NCBI RefSeq assembly: GCF_012273015.1
Contig: NZ_CP050954.1
Span: 4,566,001 to 4,630,000 of the forward strand
DNA from: Hymenobacter sp. BT18
GTDB taxonomy: Bacteria > Bacteroidota > Bacteroidia > Cytophagales > Hymenobacteraceae
Reading direction: 5' to 3'
Length of the DNA: 64,000 bases
The notes under the pieces are model-generated. The model worked only from the letters and a program-made list of their open reading frames with translations. It was not told the DNA's origin and did no database searches. Below, one piece after another: positions 23,428 to 31,760 of this stretch (its first letter is position 1; every line of letters starts with the position of its first letter). The position numbers and the translations under genes were made by a program.

Positions 23428-24249
23428 ATGGCACCCTCGCTCGTTGTGCTCACCGATTTTTTTGCCGTTTCCAACCGTGCCCTTTCCTACGCGGCCGGGT
23501 TGGCCGTGCCCTTGCACGCCCAACTGGTGCTGCTGCACGTGCGCCATGACGGTCTGCTGGCCCCGGAAACGTACTCTTCCCTGCATACCTGGCAGGGAGA
23601 GCGTCAAACTACCCAGGCATTGCAGCAGTTGGCGGCAGAGCAGCCCGTGCCAGCTGAGGTCGACATTTCTGGGGAGCTGCTACCCGAGGCGGTGGCTGCC
23701 GCCGTGCGCCAGCACCAGCCGCTGTTGCTGGTGCTGGGCCAGCCCGGGGCCTCTACCGTGCCGCCGGAGGAAATTACTGCCACTGCCCTGGAGCTGTTGC
23801 GTCATGTTCCCTACCCGTTGTTGGTGGTGCCAACGGTAGGGTGGGACGTATTTCCACCCCGGCGCTTCCTGCTGGCCCTCGACGGGCAACCATTTCGGTT
23901 GTTTCCCCAGCCAGATGTACTGCGGCAGCTGCTGGCCGCTACTGCGGGCACCCTGGCGGCCGTGCAGGTAGCCGGCGCTGAGGCAGCATCCGCCGACCCG
24001 GGCGCGGTACTAGAGACCATCCGGGTAAATAGCCTGGTTGATGAACTGCCGGTAGGCAAGGTATATACGGTGGCGCAAAGCAACGTAGCCGAGGGTATAC
24101 TGCAGGAAGCCAGCCGGCAGGCAGCCGATGTAGTGGTAGTAGTGGCGCGGCGTCACAGCTTGCTGGGTAGTCTGTTTCACCACAGCGTCACGGCCCAGCT
24201 GCTGCGGGAGTGCCCGGTGCCGGTGCTGCTGCTCCCGGCAGAAGACTAA
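23428..24249 (+). CDS. Universal stress protein with two tandem Usp domains
   Basis: 273 residues from ATG 23428; upstream in-frame sequence back to 23149 is GC-rich non-protein-like sequence and is rejected. Same architecture as the 19359 protein: domain 1 opens LVVLTDFFAVSNRALSYAAGLA, domain 2 opens FLLALDGQPFRLF and ends ARRHSLLGSLFHHSVTAQLLRECPVPVLLLP. The two are clear paralogues, likely from duplication of this island. Probably expressed with the small membrane ORF from a promoter near the 23087 box. Ends 31 bases before a strong palindromic terminator. Confidence 0.9.
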   Translation: MAPSLVVLTDFFAVSNRALSYAAGLAVPLHAQLVLLHVRHDGLLAPETYSSLHTWQGERQTTQALQQLAAEQPVPAEVDISGELLPEAVAAAVRQHQPLLLVLGQPGASTVPPEEITATALELLRHVPYPLLVVPTVGWDVFPPRRFLLALDGQPFRLFPQPDVLRQLLAATAGTLAAVQVAGAEAASADPGAVLETIRVNSLVDELPVGKVYTVAQSNVAEGILQEASRQAADVVVVVARRHSLLGSLFHHSVTAQLLRECPVPVLLLPAED

Positions 24250-24280
24250 CCGCCCGGTGCCGCGCAGCGCTGCCAAACGA

Positions 24281-24325
24281 CCGCGCCCCGCTCTTGCCGG
24301 GAAAACCGGTAGGAGCGGGGCGCGG
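24281..24325. terminator. Terminator-like palindrome, copy 2 of a repeated element
   Basis: The arm CCGCGCCCCGCTC pairs exactly with GAGCGGGGCGCGG, continued inward by TTGCCGG/CCGGTAG with wobbles around a GAAAA loop: a stem of about 20 bp. It shares the CCGG-AAAA-CCGG core and GCCCCG arms with 14761-14803. It lies between the convergent stress-protein and NifU-type genes. Confidence 0.85.
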
Positions 24326-24346
24326 CGGCAGAAACTGAACGCGGTT

Positions 24347-24682
24347 TTAGAACTGTGGAGTGGGCACCGGGGTGGGCGACACGGGGTGGCCGGTCTGGCC
24401 GGCGGGCTGCTCGCTCATGGGCGTAAGGTTCACGGCTTCCACGGCGCGGATTTCGGGCACGGCTTTCTTTACCGATTCCTCTACGCCGGCTTTCAGCGTC
24501 ATCGGCGACATGGGGCAGGTACCGCAGGCGCCCAGCAGCTCCAGGCGGAGCACCATATCCGGGGTAATGTCCAGCACGCGCACGTTGCCCCCGTCGGCGG
24601 CCAGATAGGGCCGGATGGTATCCAGGGCCTGTTCGATGCGGGGCAGGAGCGGATGGGCTTCTACGGCGGCAGATAGTGTCAT
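24347..24682 (-). CDS. NifU-type Fe-S scaffold protein (C-terminal domain family)
   Basis: 111 residues from ATG 24682, in agreement with the family start and the promoter-like bases upstream. It is a single NifU C-terminal domain: IEQALDTIRPYLAADGGNVRVL and the cluster-binding CxxC in LLGACGTCPMSPMTLK, followed by VEESVKKAVPEI. A Pro/Thr-rich tail of about 25 residues is extra. It would assemble or carry a [4Fe-4S] cluster in the cytoplasm. The Mrp carrier gene lies just upstream on the same strand but is separated by a long hairpin, and this gene has its own promoter-like element. Confidence 0.93.
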   Translation of the reverse strand: MTLSAAVEAHPLLPRIEQALDTIRPYLAADGGNVRVLDITPDMVLRLELLGACGTCPMSPMTLKAGVEESVKKAVPEIRAVEAVNLTPMSEQPAGQTGHPVSPTPVPTPQF

Positions 24683-24753
24683 GAATCGATGAATTAAGCG
24701 AAATATAGGCTGAGGCCGCAGCTTTCGGAAGATCAGCAGCGGGGCTACGGCCA

Positions 24754-24781
24754 CAAAGGTAGGGCATTCGGTTGACGCAAA
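24754..24781 (-). promoter_or_regulatory. Bacteroidota-type promoter for the NifU-type gene
   Basis: On the - strand TTTG (24781-24778) is followed after 16 bases by TACCTTTG (24761-24754), close to the consensus TTTG / TANNTTTG pair. The leader before ATG 24682 would be about 65 bases. Confidence 0.75.
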
Positions 24782-24828
24782 CAGTAAACCGGCCGGAACG
24801 CGCAGAAGTTCAGGGAAAGGCGTGAAGG

Positions 24829-24909
24829 GCAGCACGTGAGCAACAGACCGTCCTGCTTCATCTGGCGTCCGCGAAGGCGAAGCAGGACGGTCTGTTGCTC
24901 ACGTGCTGC
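24829..24909. repeat. Perfect 31-bp inverted repeat
   Basis: The arms 24829-24859 and 24879-24909 are exact reverse complements around a 19-base spacer. The structure begins four bases past the mrp stop codon (gene end 24913). It can act as an mrp terminator, but the length and perfection are far beyond a normal terminator and there is no T-run. Confidence 0.9.
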
Positions 24910-24912
24910 TGG

Positions 24913-26016
24913 CTACGACTTCATTTCCACAACATTGGTTTTCGGGGCCATGGCGTTGCGGATGCTTACCTGGCGGGCCAGGTCTTCGGCCAGCTGCGCG
25001 AACACTACCGCAGAGGGCGTGTTTTCCTGCAGGATGGCCGGCGTGCCCAGGTCGCCATTTTCGCGGATGCTCTGTACCAGCGGAATCTGGCCCAGCAGCG
25101 GCACCTGGTGCTTTTCGGCCAGGGCCACGCCGCCGCCTTCCCCAAAGATATAATACTTGTTATCGGGCAGCTCGGCGGGCGTAAACCAGGCCATGTTTTC
25201 CACAATGCCCAGCACCGGCACGTTGATCTGGGGCAGGCGGAACATCTGCAGGCCCTTCTCGGCGTCGGCCAGGGCTACGGCCTGCGGGGTAGTCACGATG
25301 AGTGAGCCGGTTACGGGTACCGTCTGCACCATGGTCAGGTGAATGTCGGAAGTTCCGGGAGGCATGTCCAGCAGCAGGTAGTCCAGCTCGCCCCAGTCTA
25401 CTTCCGTGATAAACTGCTTGAGGGCCGAGGAAGCCATGGGGCCGCGCCACACAATAGCTGACTCGGCCGGAGCCAGGAAGCCAATGCTCATCAGCTTCAC
25501 GCCGTGGGCCACCACGGGCTGAATAAAGTTTTTGCCGTCGGGGCCCTGGAACACGTGGGGCCGCTCGTTCATCACCCCGAACATGAGGGGCATGCTGGGG
25601 CCGCTGATATCCGCATCGACGAGGCCCACTTTGGCGCCGGTTTTCGCCAGGGCAATGGCCAGGTTGGCCGTGACGGTGCTTTTGCCCACGCCGCCCTTGC
25701 CCGAGGCAATGGCAATGATGTTTTTCACGCCGGGCAGCAGGTCGCGGTTCTGGCGCATAGTGGTCACGCGCGAGGTCATCACAATCACCACCTCCGCCTC
25801 GGCGTCCACCATCGTGTGGATGGCCCGCTCGCAGGCATCGTGGATGAGCTGTTTGAGGGGGCAGGCCGGGGTGGTAAGCACCACCGTGAAGGAAACGGTG
25901 CGGCCAGTAATCTGCACGTCCTCAATCATGTTGAGCGTGACGAGGTCTTTGCCCAGGTCGGGCTCCTCCACGTAGCTCAGGGCCTTGAGGACGGCTTCTT
26001 TGGTAATGGGTGCCAT
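24913..26016 (-). CDS. mrp: Mrp/ApbC-type Fe-S cluster carrier ATPase
   Basis: 367 residues. N-terminal MIP18/DUF59 domain (about 1-85; VLKALSYVEEPDLGKDLVTLNMI) fused to a ParA/NBP35 ATPase: deviant Walker A GKGGVGKSTVTANLA, DADISGPS, LLLDMPPGTSDIHLT. The C-terminal CxxC typical of many ApbC proteins is not seen: the expected region reads ENMAWFTPAELPDNKYYIFGEGG, without the Cys pair. That is notable because those Cys bind the transferred cluster. Partner of the NifU-type scaffold encoded next to it. A TATCTTTG element lies 38-45 bases upstream. Confidence 0.93.
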   Translation of the reverse strand: MAPITKEAVLKALSYVEEPDLGKDLVTLNMIEDVQITGRTVSFTVVLTTPACPLKQLIHDACERAIHTMVDAEAEVVIVMTSRVTTMRQNRDLLPGVKNIIAIASGKGGVGKSTVTANLAIALAKTGAKVGLVDADISGPSMPLMFGVMNERPHVFQGPDGKNFIQPVVAHGVKLMSIGFLAPAESAIVWRGPMASSALKQFITEVDWGELDYLLLDMPPGTSDIHLTMVQTVPVTGSLIVTTPQAVALADAEKGLQMFRLPQINVPVLGIVENMAWFTPAELPDNKYYIFGEGGGVALAEKHQVPLLGQIPLVQSIRENGDLGTPAILQENTPSAVVFAQLAEDLARQVSIRNAMAPKTNVVEMKS

Positions 26017-26053
26017 GGGATATAATCAGCGAAGAAAGTGCGGATGCAAAGCG

Positions 26054-26061
26054 CAAAGATA
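26054..26061 (-). promoter_or_regulatory. TANNTTTG -7 element for mrp
   Basis: The - strand reads TATCTTTG, an exact consensus match, 38 bases before ATG 26016. Confidence 0.7.
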
Positions 26062-26111
26062 ACCCGGAAACCGGGGCGGCGGTTGCACAACATGGTTTCC
26101 CTAGAATGTCA

Positions 26112-26149
26112 TTCCGCACAGCCCGCGAGATTCCGCGGACTGCTCGGAA
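26112..26149. repeat. Imperfect 16-bp palindrome
   Basis: The arms TTCCGCACAGCCCGCG and CGCGGACTGCTCGGAA pair with three mismatches around AGATTC, preceded by GTCA. It lies in the gap between the LytTR regulator stop and the mrp promoter and may serve as terminator for the kinase/regulator operon. Confidence 0.6.
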
Positions 26150-26163
26150 CAACGAACGAACCT

Positions 26164-26862
26164 CTATAGCCCGAACTGCGCCAGCAGAGCCTCCTTGTAC
26201 TGCTTGCCGACGGGCAGCTTTTCGGGCAGGTCGTACAGTTCTACCTCGTTGCCGCTGATGGCCCGGATGGCGTCGAGGCGCACGATGTAGGACTTCTGGA
26301 TGCGGATGAAGCGGCTGGGCGGTAGCTGGTCTTCCACCCGGCTCATGCGCAGGTAAGTGATGATCATCTGATTTTTGAGCACGAGGCGGATGTAGTCCTT
26401 CATGCCCTCGATGTAGTAGATTTCCTCGAACAGCACCCGGCGCAGGGAGTGGCCCTCCTTCACGAACAGAAACTGCGGCGCGGCAGCCACCGGGGCGGGC
26501 GGGCGGCTGCCCACCACGGCCAGGGCCTTGTTCACGGCCTTCATAAAGCGCGGAAACGACACGGGCTTCACCACGTAATCGAGGGCGTCGAGCTCGTAGC
26601 CTTCCAGGGCGTGGTGGGGCGAGGCCGTGACGAAGATGACGTAGGGCGGATTGTGCAACGAGCGAATGAACTCCAGGCCGTTGACCTGGGGCATGTTGAT
26701 GTCGGAAAACAGCAGGTCGATGCGCTGCTGCCGGAGCACCTCCAGGGCCTCGAAAACATGCTCGCAGCTGGCTACCAGGTGCAGGCCGGGCATCTGGGCC
26801 ACGTAGCCCTGCAGCAGCTCGCGGGCAAAAGGCTCGTCGTCGATAATCAGGCAGTTAATCAT
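26164..26862 (-). CDS. LytTR-family response regulator
   Basis: 232 residues. Receiver domain 1 to about 120: IIDDEP, phosphoacceptor Asp54 in LFSDINMPQ, Thr in FVTASP and Lys in YVVKPVSF. LytTR DNA-binding domain about 132-230, with FVKEGHSLRRVLFEEIYYIEGMKDYIRL and RFIRIQKSYIVRLDAI. Its start overlaps the end of the kinase gene by four bases (ATGA), so they are translationally coupled. Expected to bind direct repeats at target promoters when phosphorylated. Targets unknown. Confidence 0.94.
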   Translation of the reverse strand: MINCLIIDDEPFARELLQGYVAQMPGLHLVASCEHVFEALEVLRQQRIDLLFSDINMPQVNGLEFIRSLHNPPYVIFVTASPHHALEGYELDALDYVVKPVSFPRFMKAVNKALAVVGSRPPAPVAAAPQFLFVKEGHSLRRVLFEEIYYIEGMKDYIRLVLKNQMIITYLRMSRVEDQLPPSRFIRIQKSYIVRLDAIRAISGNEVELYDLPEKLPVGKQYKEALLAQFGL

Positions 26863-28031
26863 AAAGTCGGGGAGATGGGCAGGAGGGAAGCCCCGGCGGA
26901 AACCGCGGCGGCGGCCGAAGCCAGGCGCAGGGCCAGCACTACGTGGTAGGTGTGGGTTTCGGGGTCCTGGACGAGGTGGAGCTGGTAGTCCTGGGGCAGA
27001 TAGTGCAGAGCCAGGCGCTTCTGCACGTTGGCAATGCCCACGCCGCCCACCTCGCGGCGCGGGGCCTGAGGGCTGTAGCTGTTGCGCACCTCCAAGTGCA
27101 GCCAGCCCTCGGCGGCCGTGAGCGAAATGGCCACCCAGGAGGCATCGAGGCTGCTATCGACGCCGTGCTTGAAGGCGTTTTCCACGAAGGGAAAGAACAG
27201 CAGCGGCGTGACGCGGTAGGCCGCCAGCTGCCCGGTTTGCTGGTAGTCGATGCGCACCTTCTGGCCGTAGCGCAGCCGCTCCAGCTGCAGGTACGCTTCC
27301 AGAAACTCCACCTCCCGCGCCAGCGGCACCAGCGCCGCCTCCGATTCAAACACCGTGTAGTGCAGCAGTTGGGTGAGGTGCTGCACCATATCGGGGGCGC
27401 GCTTGTCCTGCTTCACCACCATCATGTACAGGTTGTTGAGGGTGTTGAACAGGAAGTGCGGATTCACCTGGGCTTTCAGGAAATTCACTTCCAGGTGCAG
27501 GTTTTCGCGCTCCAGGCGCAGGCTGTGGTTGCTGCTGTGGAGCACAAACCGCAGGAAGCGCAGCAGAATAGGCGGCACCACCGTCACGGCAAAATCGTTG
27601 AGGCCCATGCTCACGCTGCGCCACGAAAACACCCCGGCCCAGAAGCTGCCGTCGAGGAAGCGGTGCGCGTAGCTGTAGAGGTCCGCGGAAATCAGACCGG
27701 CGCGGTCCAGCAGGGCGTAGCAGGCGTAGGAGCACAGCGCCCAGAAGTAGTAAATGGCCACCAGCCCCAGAGCCGTGAGCAGCCAGCGCCGCCGCAGCAA
27801 AACGCGCGGCAGCAGTACCTCCGCGAAGAAGTAGTAGCTGCCCATGGTGGCCACCGTATCCTTCAGTACAAAGGCCCAGGTTACCACTGGCGGCTGCCCG
27901 AAGCTGCGGAACACGTAGTATTCAAAGCCCACAAACAGCAGCCACCAAGCCGCGTGCCGCAGCAGCCGGCCGCCCGGCGTGGCGAAAAACCGGCTGGCCC
28001 GGGCGCGGGTATCAGCGGGAAGCAGGCGCAT
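26859..28031 (-). CDS. LytS-family sensor histidine kinase
   Basis: 390 residues from ATG 28031; the longer frame is antisense-like and overlaps the gene upstream. About four to six membrane helices (residues 25-150), then the His_kinase box KAQVNPHFLFNTLNNLY with phosphoacceptor His192. The ATPase shows the N box FFPFVENAFKHG and the G box GVGIANVQKRL. All active residues are in place, unlike the neighbouring homologue. It overlaps the degenerate kinase by 20 bases and the response regulator by four, so three proteins are made from one operon. Confidence 0.93.
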   Translation of the reverse strand: MRLLPADTRARASRFFATPGGRLLRHAAWWLLFVGFEYYVFRSFGQPPVVTWAFVLKDTVATMGSYYFFAEVLLPRVLLRRRWLLTALGLVAIYYFWALCSYACYALLDRAGLISADLYSYAHRFLDGSFWAGVFSWRSVSMGLNDFAVTVVPPILLRFLRFVLHSSNHSLRLERENLHLEVNFLKAQVNPHFLFNTLNNLYMMVVKQDKRAPDMVQHLTQLLHYTVFESEAALVPLAREVEFLEAYLQLERLRYGQKVRIDYQQTGQLAAYRVTPLLFFPFVENAFKHGVDSSLDASWVAISLTAAEGWLHLEVRNSYSPQAPRREVGGVGIANVQKRLALHYLPQDYQLHLVQDPETHTYHVVLALRLASAAAAVSAGASLLPISPTL

Positions 28032-29142
28032 CGGGCGGGAGCTGGAGGTGGAGGCGCAGGTGCACGCGGTGGGCATCTTCGGTGAGAGCCACGGTGTGCC
28101 GGCCAGGGTAGAGCAGGGCCAGGCGGCGCAGGGCGGCCTGCACGGCCGCATCGGGACGGTAAGTGAGGGGCAGGGCCGCGGCGCTGGTGCGGGTAAGAGT
28201 GAAGGTTACGGCCGCGGGCTGCACCGCTACGGTGCTGTGCAGGGTGACGGCGGTGCCGGGCGGGGCGGCGTCGAGGCCGGCGCAGAGGCGCTCCAGCAAG
28301 GGGTGCAGCAGCAGCGGCGCCAGCTGCTGCGGGCCGGGCAGGCCGGTGGTTTCGTGGGTGATGCGCACGGTAGCGGGGCGGCGCAGACGCTCCAGGGCCA
28401 GGTAATCGGCCAGGAATTCCAGCTCCCGGCTGAGCAGCACCCGCTCGGTATCGGTTTCGTAGAGCGTGTAGCGCATCAGGTCGGCCAGGTGCAGCACCAT
28501 ATCGGGGGCGCGGGCGTCGCGGGTGCGGGTGAGCTGGTGCAGGCTGCCGAGGGTGTGGAACAGAAACTGCGGGTTGATCTGCGACTTGAGGTAGCCCAGC
28601 TCCAGGCGCAGGTGGTTGCGCTCCAGCTGCAGCCGGCGGCGGTCTACCACCAGCGCGTAGGCCAGAAAGCTGATCAGCACCGGAAACAGACAGATGGCCA
28701 GCAGCCCGAAAAACACGTTCAGCTGCTGCCCAGGGCTGAGGAGCGCGGCCCGGAACCCTTCCACGTAAAACCCGTGCAGGGTGCGCCGCAACCCCGGCGA
28801 AATCGGCGCATACGCTTCGGCCAGTCGGGTGCCGGCATACATCCAGAACTGAAAGGCATAGAGCAGGGCTACCCCGCCCAGCAGGGCCCGGCCGTAGTGC
28901 CCGCGCAGCAGCCAGCGCGGAATAATCAGGTACACTAGGGCATTGAACAGCAGCACTGCGTAGCCCATCTGCAGCCCCACCAGCGGCCAGATGGGGCCGT
29001 CGAAATGGAAGTTGGGGCGGCGGTTCCAGGCCACGTAGAACCCGGCCAGCACCAGCCACAGCAGTGCCTGCAGCAGCAGGGTAGTGGTGCGGGCACCCAG
29101 GACCGGCCAGCGCCCGGCGGCCCCCAAATCAGATTCAGGCAT
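28012..29142 (-). CDS. Degenerate LytS-type histidine kinase (predicted pseudo-kinase)
   Basis: 376 residues from ATG 29142; a TTG at 29160 is less likely. Same layout as the next gene: membrane helices (about 20-175), then SQINPQFLFHTLGSLHQL, where the phosphoacceptor His is Gln192 - the same residue number as His192 of the intact kinase. The N box reads LLLHPLLERLCAG, lacking the catalytic Asn, and no clear G box is seen. It should neither autophosphorylate nor bind ATP normally. The intact frame argues against a dying gene. It may heterodimerise with the intact kinase as a sensor or modulator. Confidence 0.85.
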   Translation of the reverse strand: MPESDLGAAGRWPVLGARTTTLLLQALLWLVLAGFYVAWNRRPNFHFDGPIWPLVGLQMGYAVLLFNALVYLIIPRWLLRGHYGRALLGGVALLYAFQFWMYAGTRLAEAYAPISPGLRRTLHGFYVEGFRAALLSPGQQLNVFFGLLAICLFPVLISFLAYALVVDRRRLQLERNHLRLELGYLKSQINPQFLFHTLGSLHQLTRTRDARAPDMVLHLADLMRYTLYETDTERVLLSRELEFLADYLALERLRRPATVRITHETTGLPGPQQLAPLLLHPLLERLCAGLDAAPPGTAVTLHSTVAVQPAAVTFTLTRTSAAALPLTYRPDAAVQAALRRLALLYPGRHTVALTEDAHRVHLRLHLQLPPDAPASR

Positions 29143-29271
29143 AGCAAAACGGCAGACCAAGTCGGGCTTTGGTGGTGTGGGGGCCGCGCTTGGTCGAAGA
29201 AACTTCGGGAGCCTAAAGCTCCGGAATTTCTTTGTTCCAGAATCTACCGCTCGCCAACTAAATCTTCGCTC

Positions 29272-30567
29272 ATGCGCTGCTCCTTCCGCCTCCCGCTCTG
29301 TTTCGTTCCTGCCGCCGCTACCACCCGTCGCCTACGCCTGGCCGCCGGCCTGACCCTGGCTGGCCTGCTCAGCCTGCCCGCCCAGGCCCAGACGGCTCCC
29401 GCCGCGCCCGATACCGCTTTCCAGCGTCTCTTGGTCAAAAACCAGTTTCCCCTTACCCCAACCGCCACCCAACTGAGCGGCTCCGGCTGGGAAAAGCTGC
29501 GCCAGGATATCGAGAAAAGTACGCTGGTGCTGGTGGGCGAAGGTCACGGCATGGCCCAGGTGCCGCTGTTTACCCAGGCCGTAGCCCAGGTGCTCAAGCC
29601 GAAGGTATACGTGGCCGAAATCGACAAGTACCAGGCCCGCGACCTGCACCGCCTGGCTGCCCAGCCCGGCCTGCCCACTGCCTTCACCCGGCAGCATCCC
29701 ATGGAGTTGTCGTTCTACAGCTGGGTGGAGGAGTTTGAGCTGGCCCGGACGCTACGGGCGCAGAATGCCGCTTTCGTGGGGGTGGAGCAGGTGGGCGGGG
29801 CCACCCCCGGCCGCCTGTTCGGCCTTATGGCAGAGCAGGTGAGAAGCAAGAAGGCCAAAGCCTACCTGCTGCGCCTGGCCGCCAAGTTTCAGGCCCAGGA
29901 CCGCGCCGATATGCTACTGGGCTCCTACGAGCACACCACCGTCAATACCATCCGCCCCGCCACCCTCGACAGCCTGCGCGCCTTCACCCGGACCGAAAGC
30001 CTGGAGGTGCGCCAGATGCTGCAGGATTTTGAAGCCAGTTCCGCCATTTTCAAAACCAACGCGGCGGGCCAGCCCGGCGCCCACCGGGCCCGCATCAACC
30101 TGATGAAGAGCAACTTGCTGCAGGAGCTGCAGCCCTACACCGCCACCGGGCAGCCGCTGCCGCCCATGCTGTTCAAGTTCGGCGCCTACCACGCCGGGCG
30201 GGGCCGCAGCATCTGGGGCGACATGTACGACGTGGGCAACCTGGCCATGAATCTGGCCGACGTACACGACCAAAAGAGCCTGCACATCTTTGTTATCGGC
30301 AAGCAGGGAATCCAGAACGGCGGCAGTAACCCCGACGATTTCAGCAAGAACGTGGCGCCGTATTCCTACGCCGAGGAAGACATGATCAAGCCCTTCGCCG
30401 CCGCTACCCCCGCCGCCGGGCCCTGGCAGGTGTTCGATGTGCGCCCCCTGCGCCGGGCCATCCTGCGCCAAGGCCTGAAAATAGCCAACCCGGAGCTCGA
30501 AGCCACCATCCTGGGCTACGACTACGTGGTTATCATTCCCGAAACCACGGCTAGCCACAACTTTTAG
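29272..30567 (+). CDS. Secreted erythromycin-esterase/ChaN-like protein
   Basis: 431 residues from ATG 29272; the frame is open to 29005 but that is antisense to the kinase gene. Signal peptide about 1-40 (LAAGLTLAGLLSLPAQAQ). LVLVGEGHGMAQVPLFTQAV resembles the GE(G/N)HG strand of the erythromycin esterase/ChaN/TIKI superfamily, followed by YVAEIDKYQ, and MLFKFGAYHAGRG holds a later His. These are possible catalytic or metal-binding residues. Substrate unknown and the superfamily assignment is moderate. Single-gene unit. Confidence 0.6.
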   Translation: MRCSFRLPLCFVPAAATTRRLRLAAGLTLAGLLSLPAQAQTAPAAPDTAFQRLLVKNQFPLTPTATQLSGSGWEKLRQDIEKSTLVLVGEGHGMAQVPLFTQAVAQVLKPKVYVAEIDKYQARDLHRLAAQPGLPTAFTRQHPMELSFYSWVEEFELARTLRAQNAAFVGVEQVGGATPGRLFGLMAEQVRSKKAKAYLLRLAAKFQAQDRADMLLGSYEHTTVNTIRPATLDSLRAFTRTESLEVRQMLQDFEASSAIFKTNAAGQPGAHRARINLMKSNLLQELQPYTATGQPLPPMLFKFGAYHAGRGRSIWGDMYDVGNLAMNLADVHDQKSLHIFVIGKQGIQNGGSNPDDFSKNVAPYSYAEEDMIKPFAAATPAAGPWQVFDVRPLRRAILRQGLKIANPELEATILGYDYVVIIPETTASHNF

Positions 30568-30718
30568 CCCCAGTAGCGCGAGCCGTGCGGTTTGCGCTAC
30601 TGGCGTTGTGAGCAGATGCACGATGGCGAGACGCAATACTTAGTATCTCGACATCGTCCCGCGCATTGTCAGTTGCCAGGCAGTAGCTTTAGCGCTGACA
30701 ATCGACAACTCCCTACCT

Positions 30719-31732
30719 ATGCAGCTTGGTATCGACAGCTTCGCCGCGGCCCCTACGGGGGGTACCGCCTCCGACAACGCCACGGCCCTGGGCCAGCTCC
30801 TGGAGCGCATTGAGCGGGCCGACCAGGTAGGCCTGGATTTCTTCGGTATCGGGGAGCATCACCGCCGGGAGTTCCTCGACTCGGCCCCGGCCGTGATTCT
30901 GGGTGCGGCGGCGGCCCGCACCCGCCGCATCCGGCTGGGTAGCGCCGTGGCCGTGCTCAGCGCCGCCGACCCCGTGCGGGTGTTCCAGCAGTTTGCCACC
31001 CTCGATTTGCTCAGCCACGGCCGGGCCGAGCTGGTAGTGGGCCGCGGCTCCTTCACCGAAGCCTTCCCGCTCTTCGGCCTGAACCTGCACGACTACGACG
31101 CCTTGTTCGAAGAAAAGCTGGCGTTGCTGCTCCAGATCCGCGACCAGGAGCAGGTGAGTTGGAGCGGGCGGTTCCGGCCGGCCCTCACGGGGCAGGCCGT
31201 GTACCCGCGGCCCATGCAGGCGCAGCTGCCCATCTGGCGCGGGGTGGGCGGCACGCCCGAGTCGTTTGTGCGGGCCGGGGCCATGGGGCTGCCGCTGATG
31301 GTAGCCATTATTGGGGGCGAAACCCACCGCTTCCGCCCCCTCGTGGACCTCTACCGGGAGGCTGGCAAGCAGGCCGGCTTTGCGCCCGAGCAGCTGCAAG
31401 TGGGCCTGCACTCCCTGGGCTACGTGGCCGAAACCACCGAGCAGGCCGTGGCCGACTACTACCCCGGCTACGCCCGCACCTTCACCCGCATTGGCCGGGA
31501 GCGGGGCTGGCCGCCCGTCACGCCCGGCCACTTCGAAGCCCAGCGTGGCCCGCGCGGAGCCCTGCTGGTGGGCAACCCCGAGGAAGTAGCCGCCAAGATC
31601 CGGCGCCACGCCGAAGCCCTGGGCGGCGTAAGCCGCGTCACCTTTCAGATGGACAACGCCGACCTGGCCCCTGAAAAGCTCCTGCGCGCCATTGAGCTGC
31701 TGGGTGAGCGGGTGAAGCCGTTGTTGGGGTAA
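30719..31732 (+). CDS. LLM-class flavin-dependent oxidoreductase
   Basis: 337 residues. Luciferase-like (beta/alpha)8 barrel: MQLGIDSFA at the start, FFGIGEHHRREFLDSAPAVILGAAAARTRRIRLGSAV (F420/FMN-type signature), LSHGRAELVVGRGS, and a C-terminal GNPEEVAAKIRRHAEALGG. It would use a reduced flavin to oxidise a small organic substrate; the specific reaction cannot be assigned. TAGCTTTA at 30684-30691, a near match to the -7 consensus, may be its promoter. Stand-alone gene before a long inverted repeat. Confidence 0.88.
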   Translation: MQLGIDSFAAAPTGGTASDNATALGQLLERIERADQVGLDFFGIGEHHRREFLDSAPAVILGAAAARTRRIRLGSAVAVLSAADPVRVFQQFATLDLLSHGRAELVVGRGSFTEAFPLFGLNLHDYDALFEEKLALLLQIRDQEQVSWSGRFRPALTGQAVYPRPMQAQLPIWRGVGGTPESFVRAGAMGLPLMVAIIGGETHRFRPLVDLYREAGKQAGFAPEQLQVGLHSLGYVAETTEQAVADYYPGYARTFTRIGRERGWPPVTPGHFEAQRGPRGALLVGNPEEVAAKIRRHAEALGGVSRVTFQMDNADLAPEKLLRAIELLGERVKPLLG

Positions 31733-31760
31733 ACGGGGGAAGGGTTGAACGATTACTCAG

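Noticed and set aside
28012..29142. Labelling the degenerate kinase a pseudogene
   Set aside because: The frame is intact with membrane helices, and overlaps with the next gene are preserved; loss is confined to catalytic positions.
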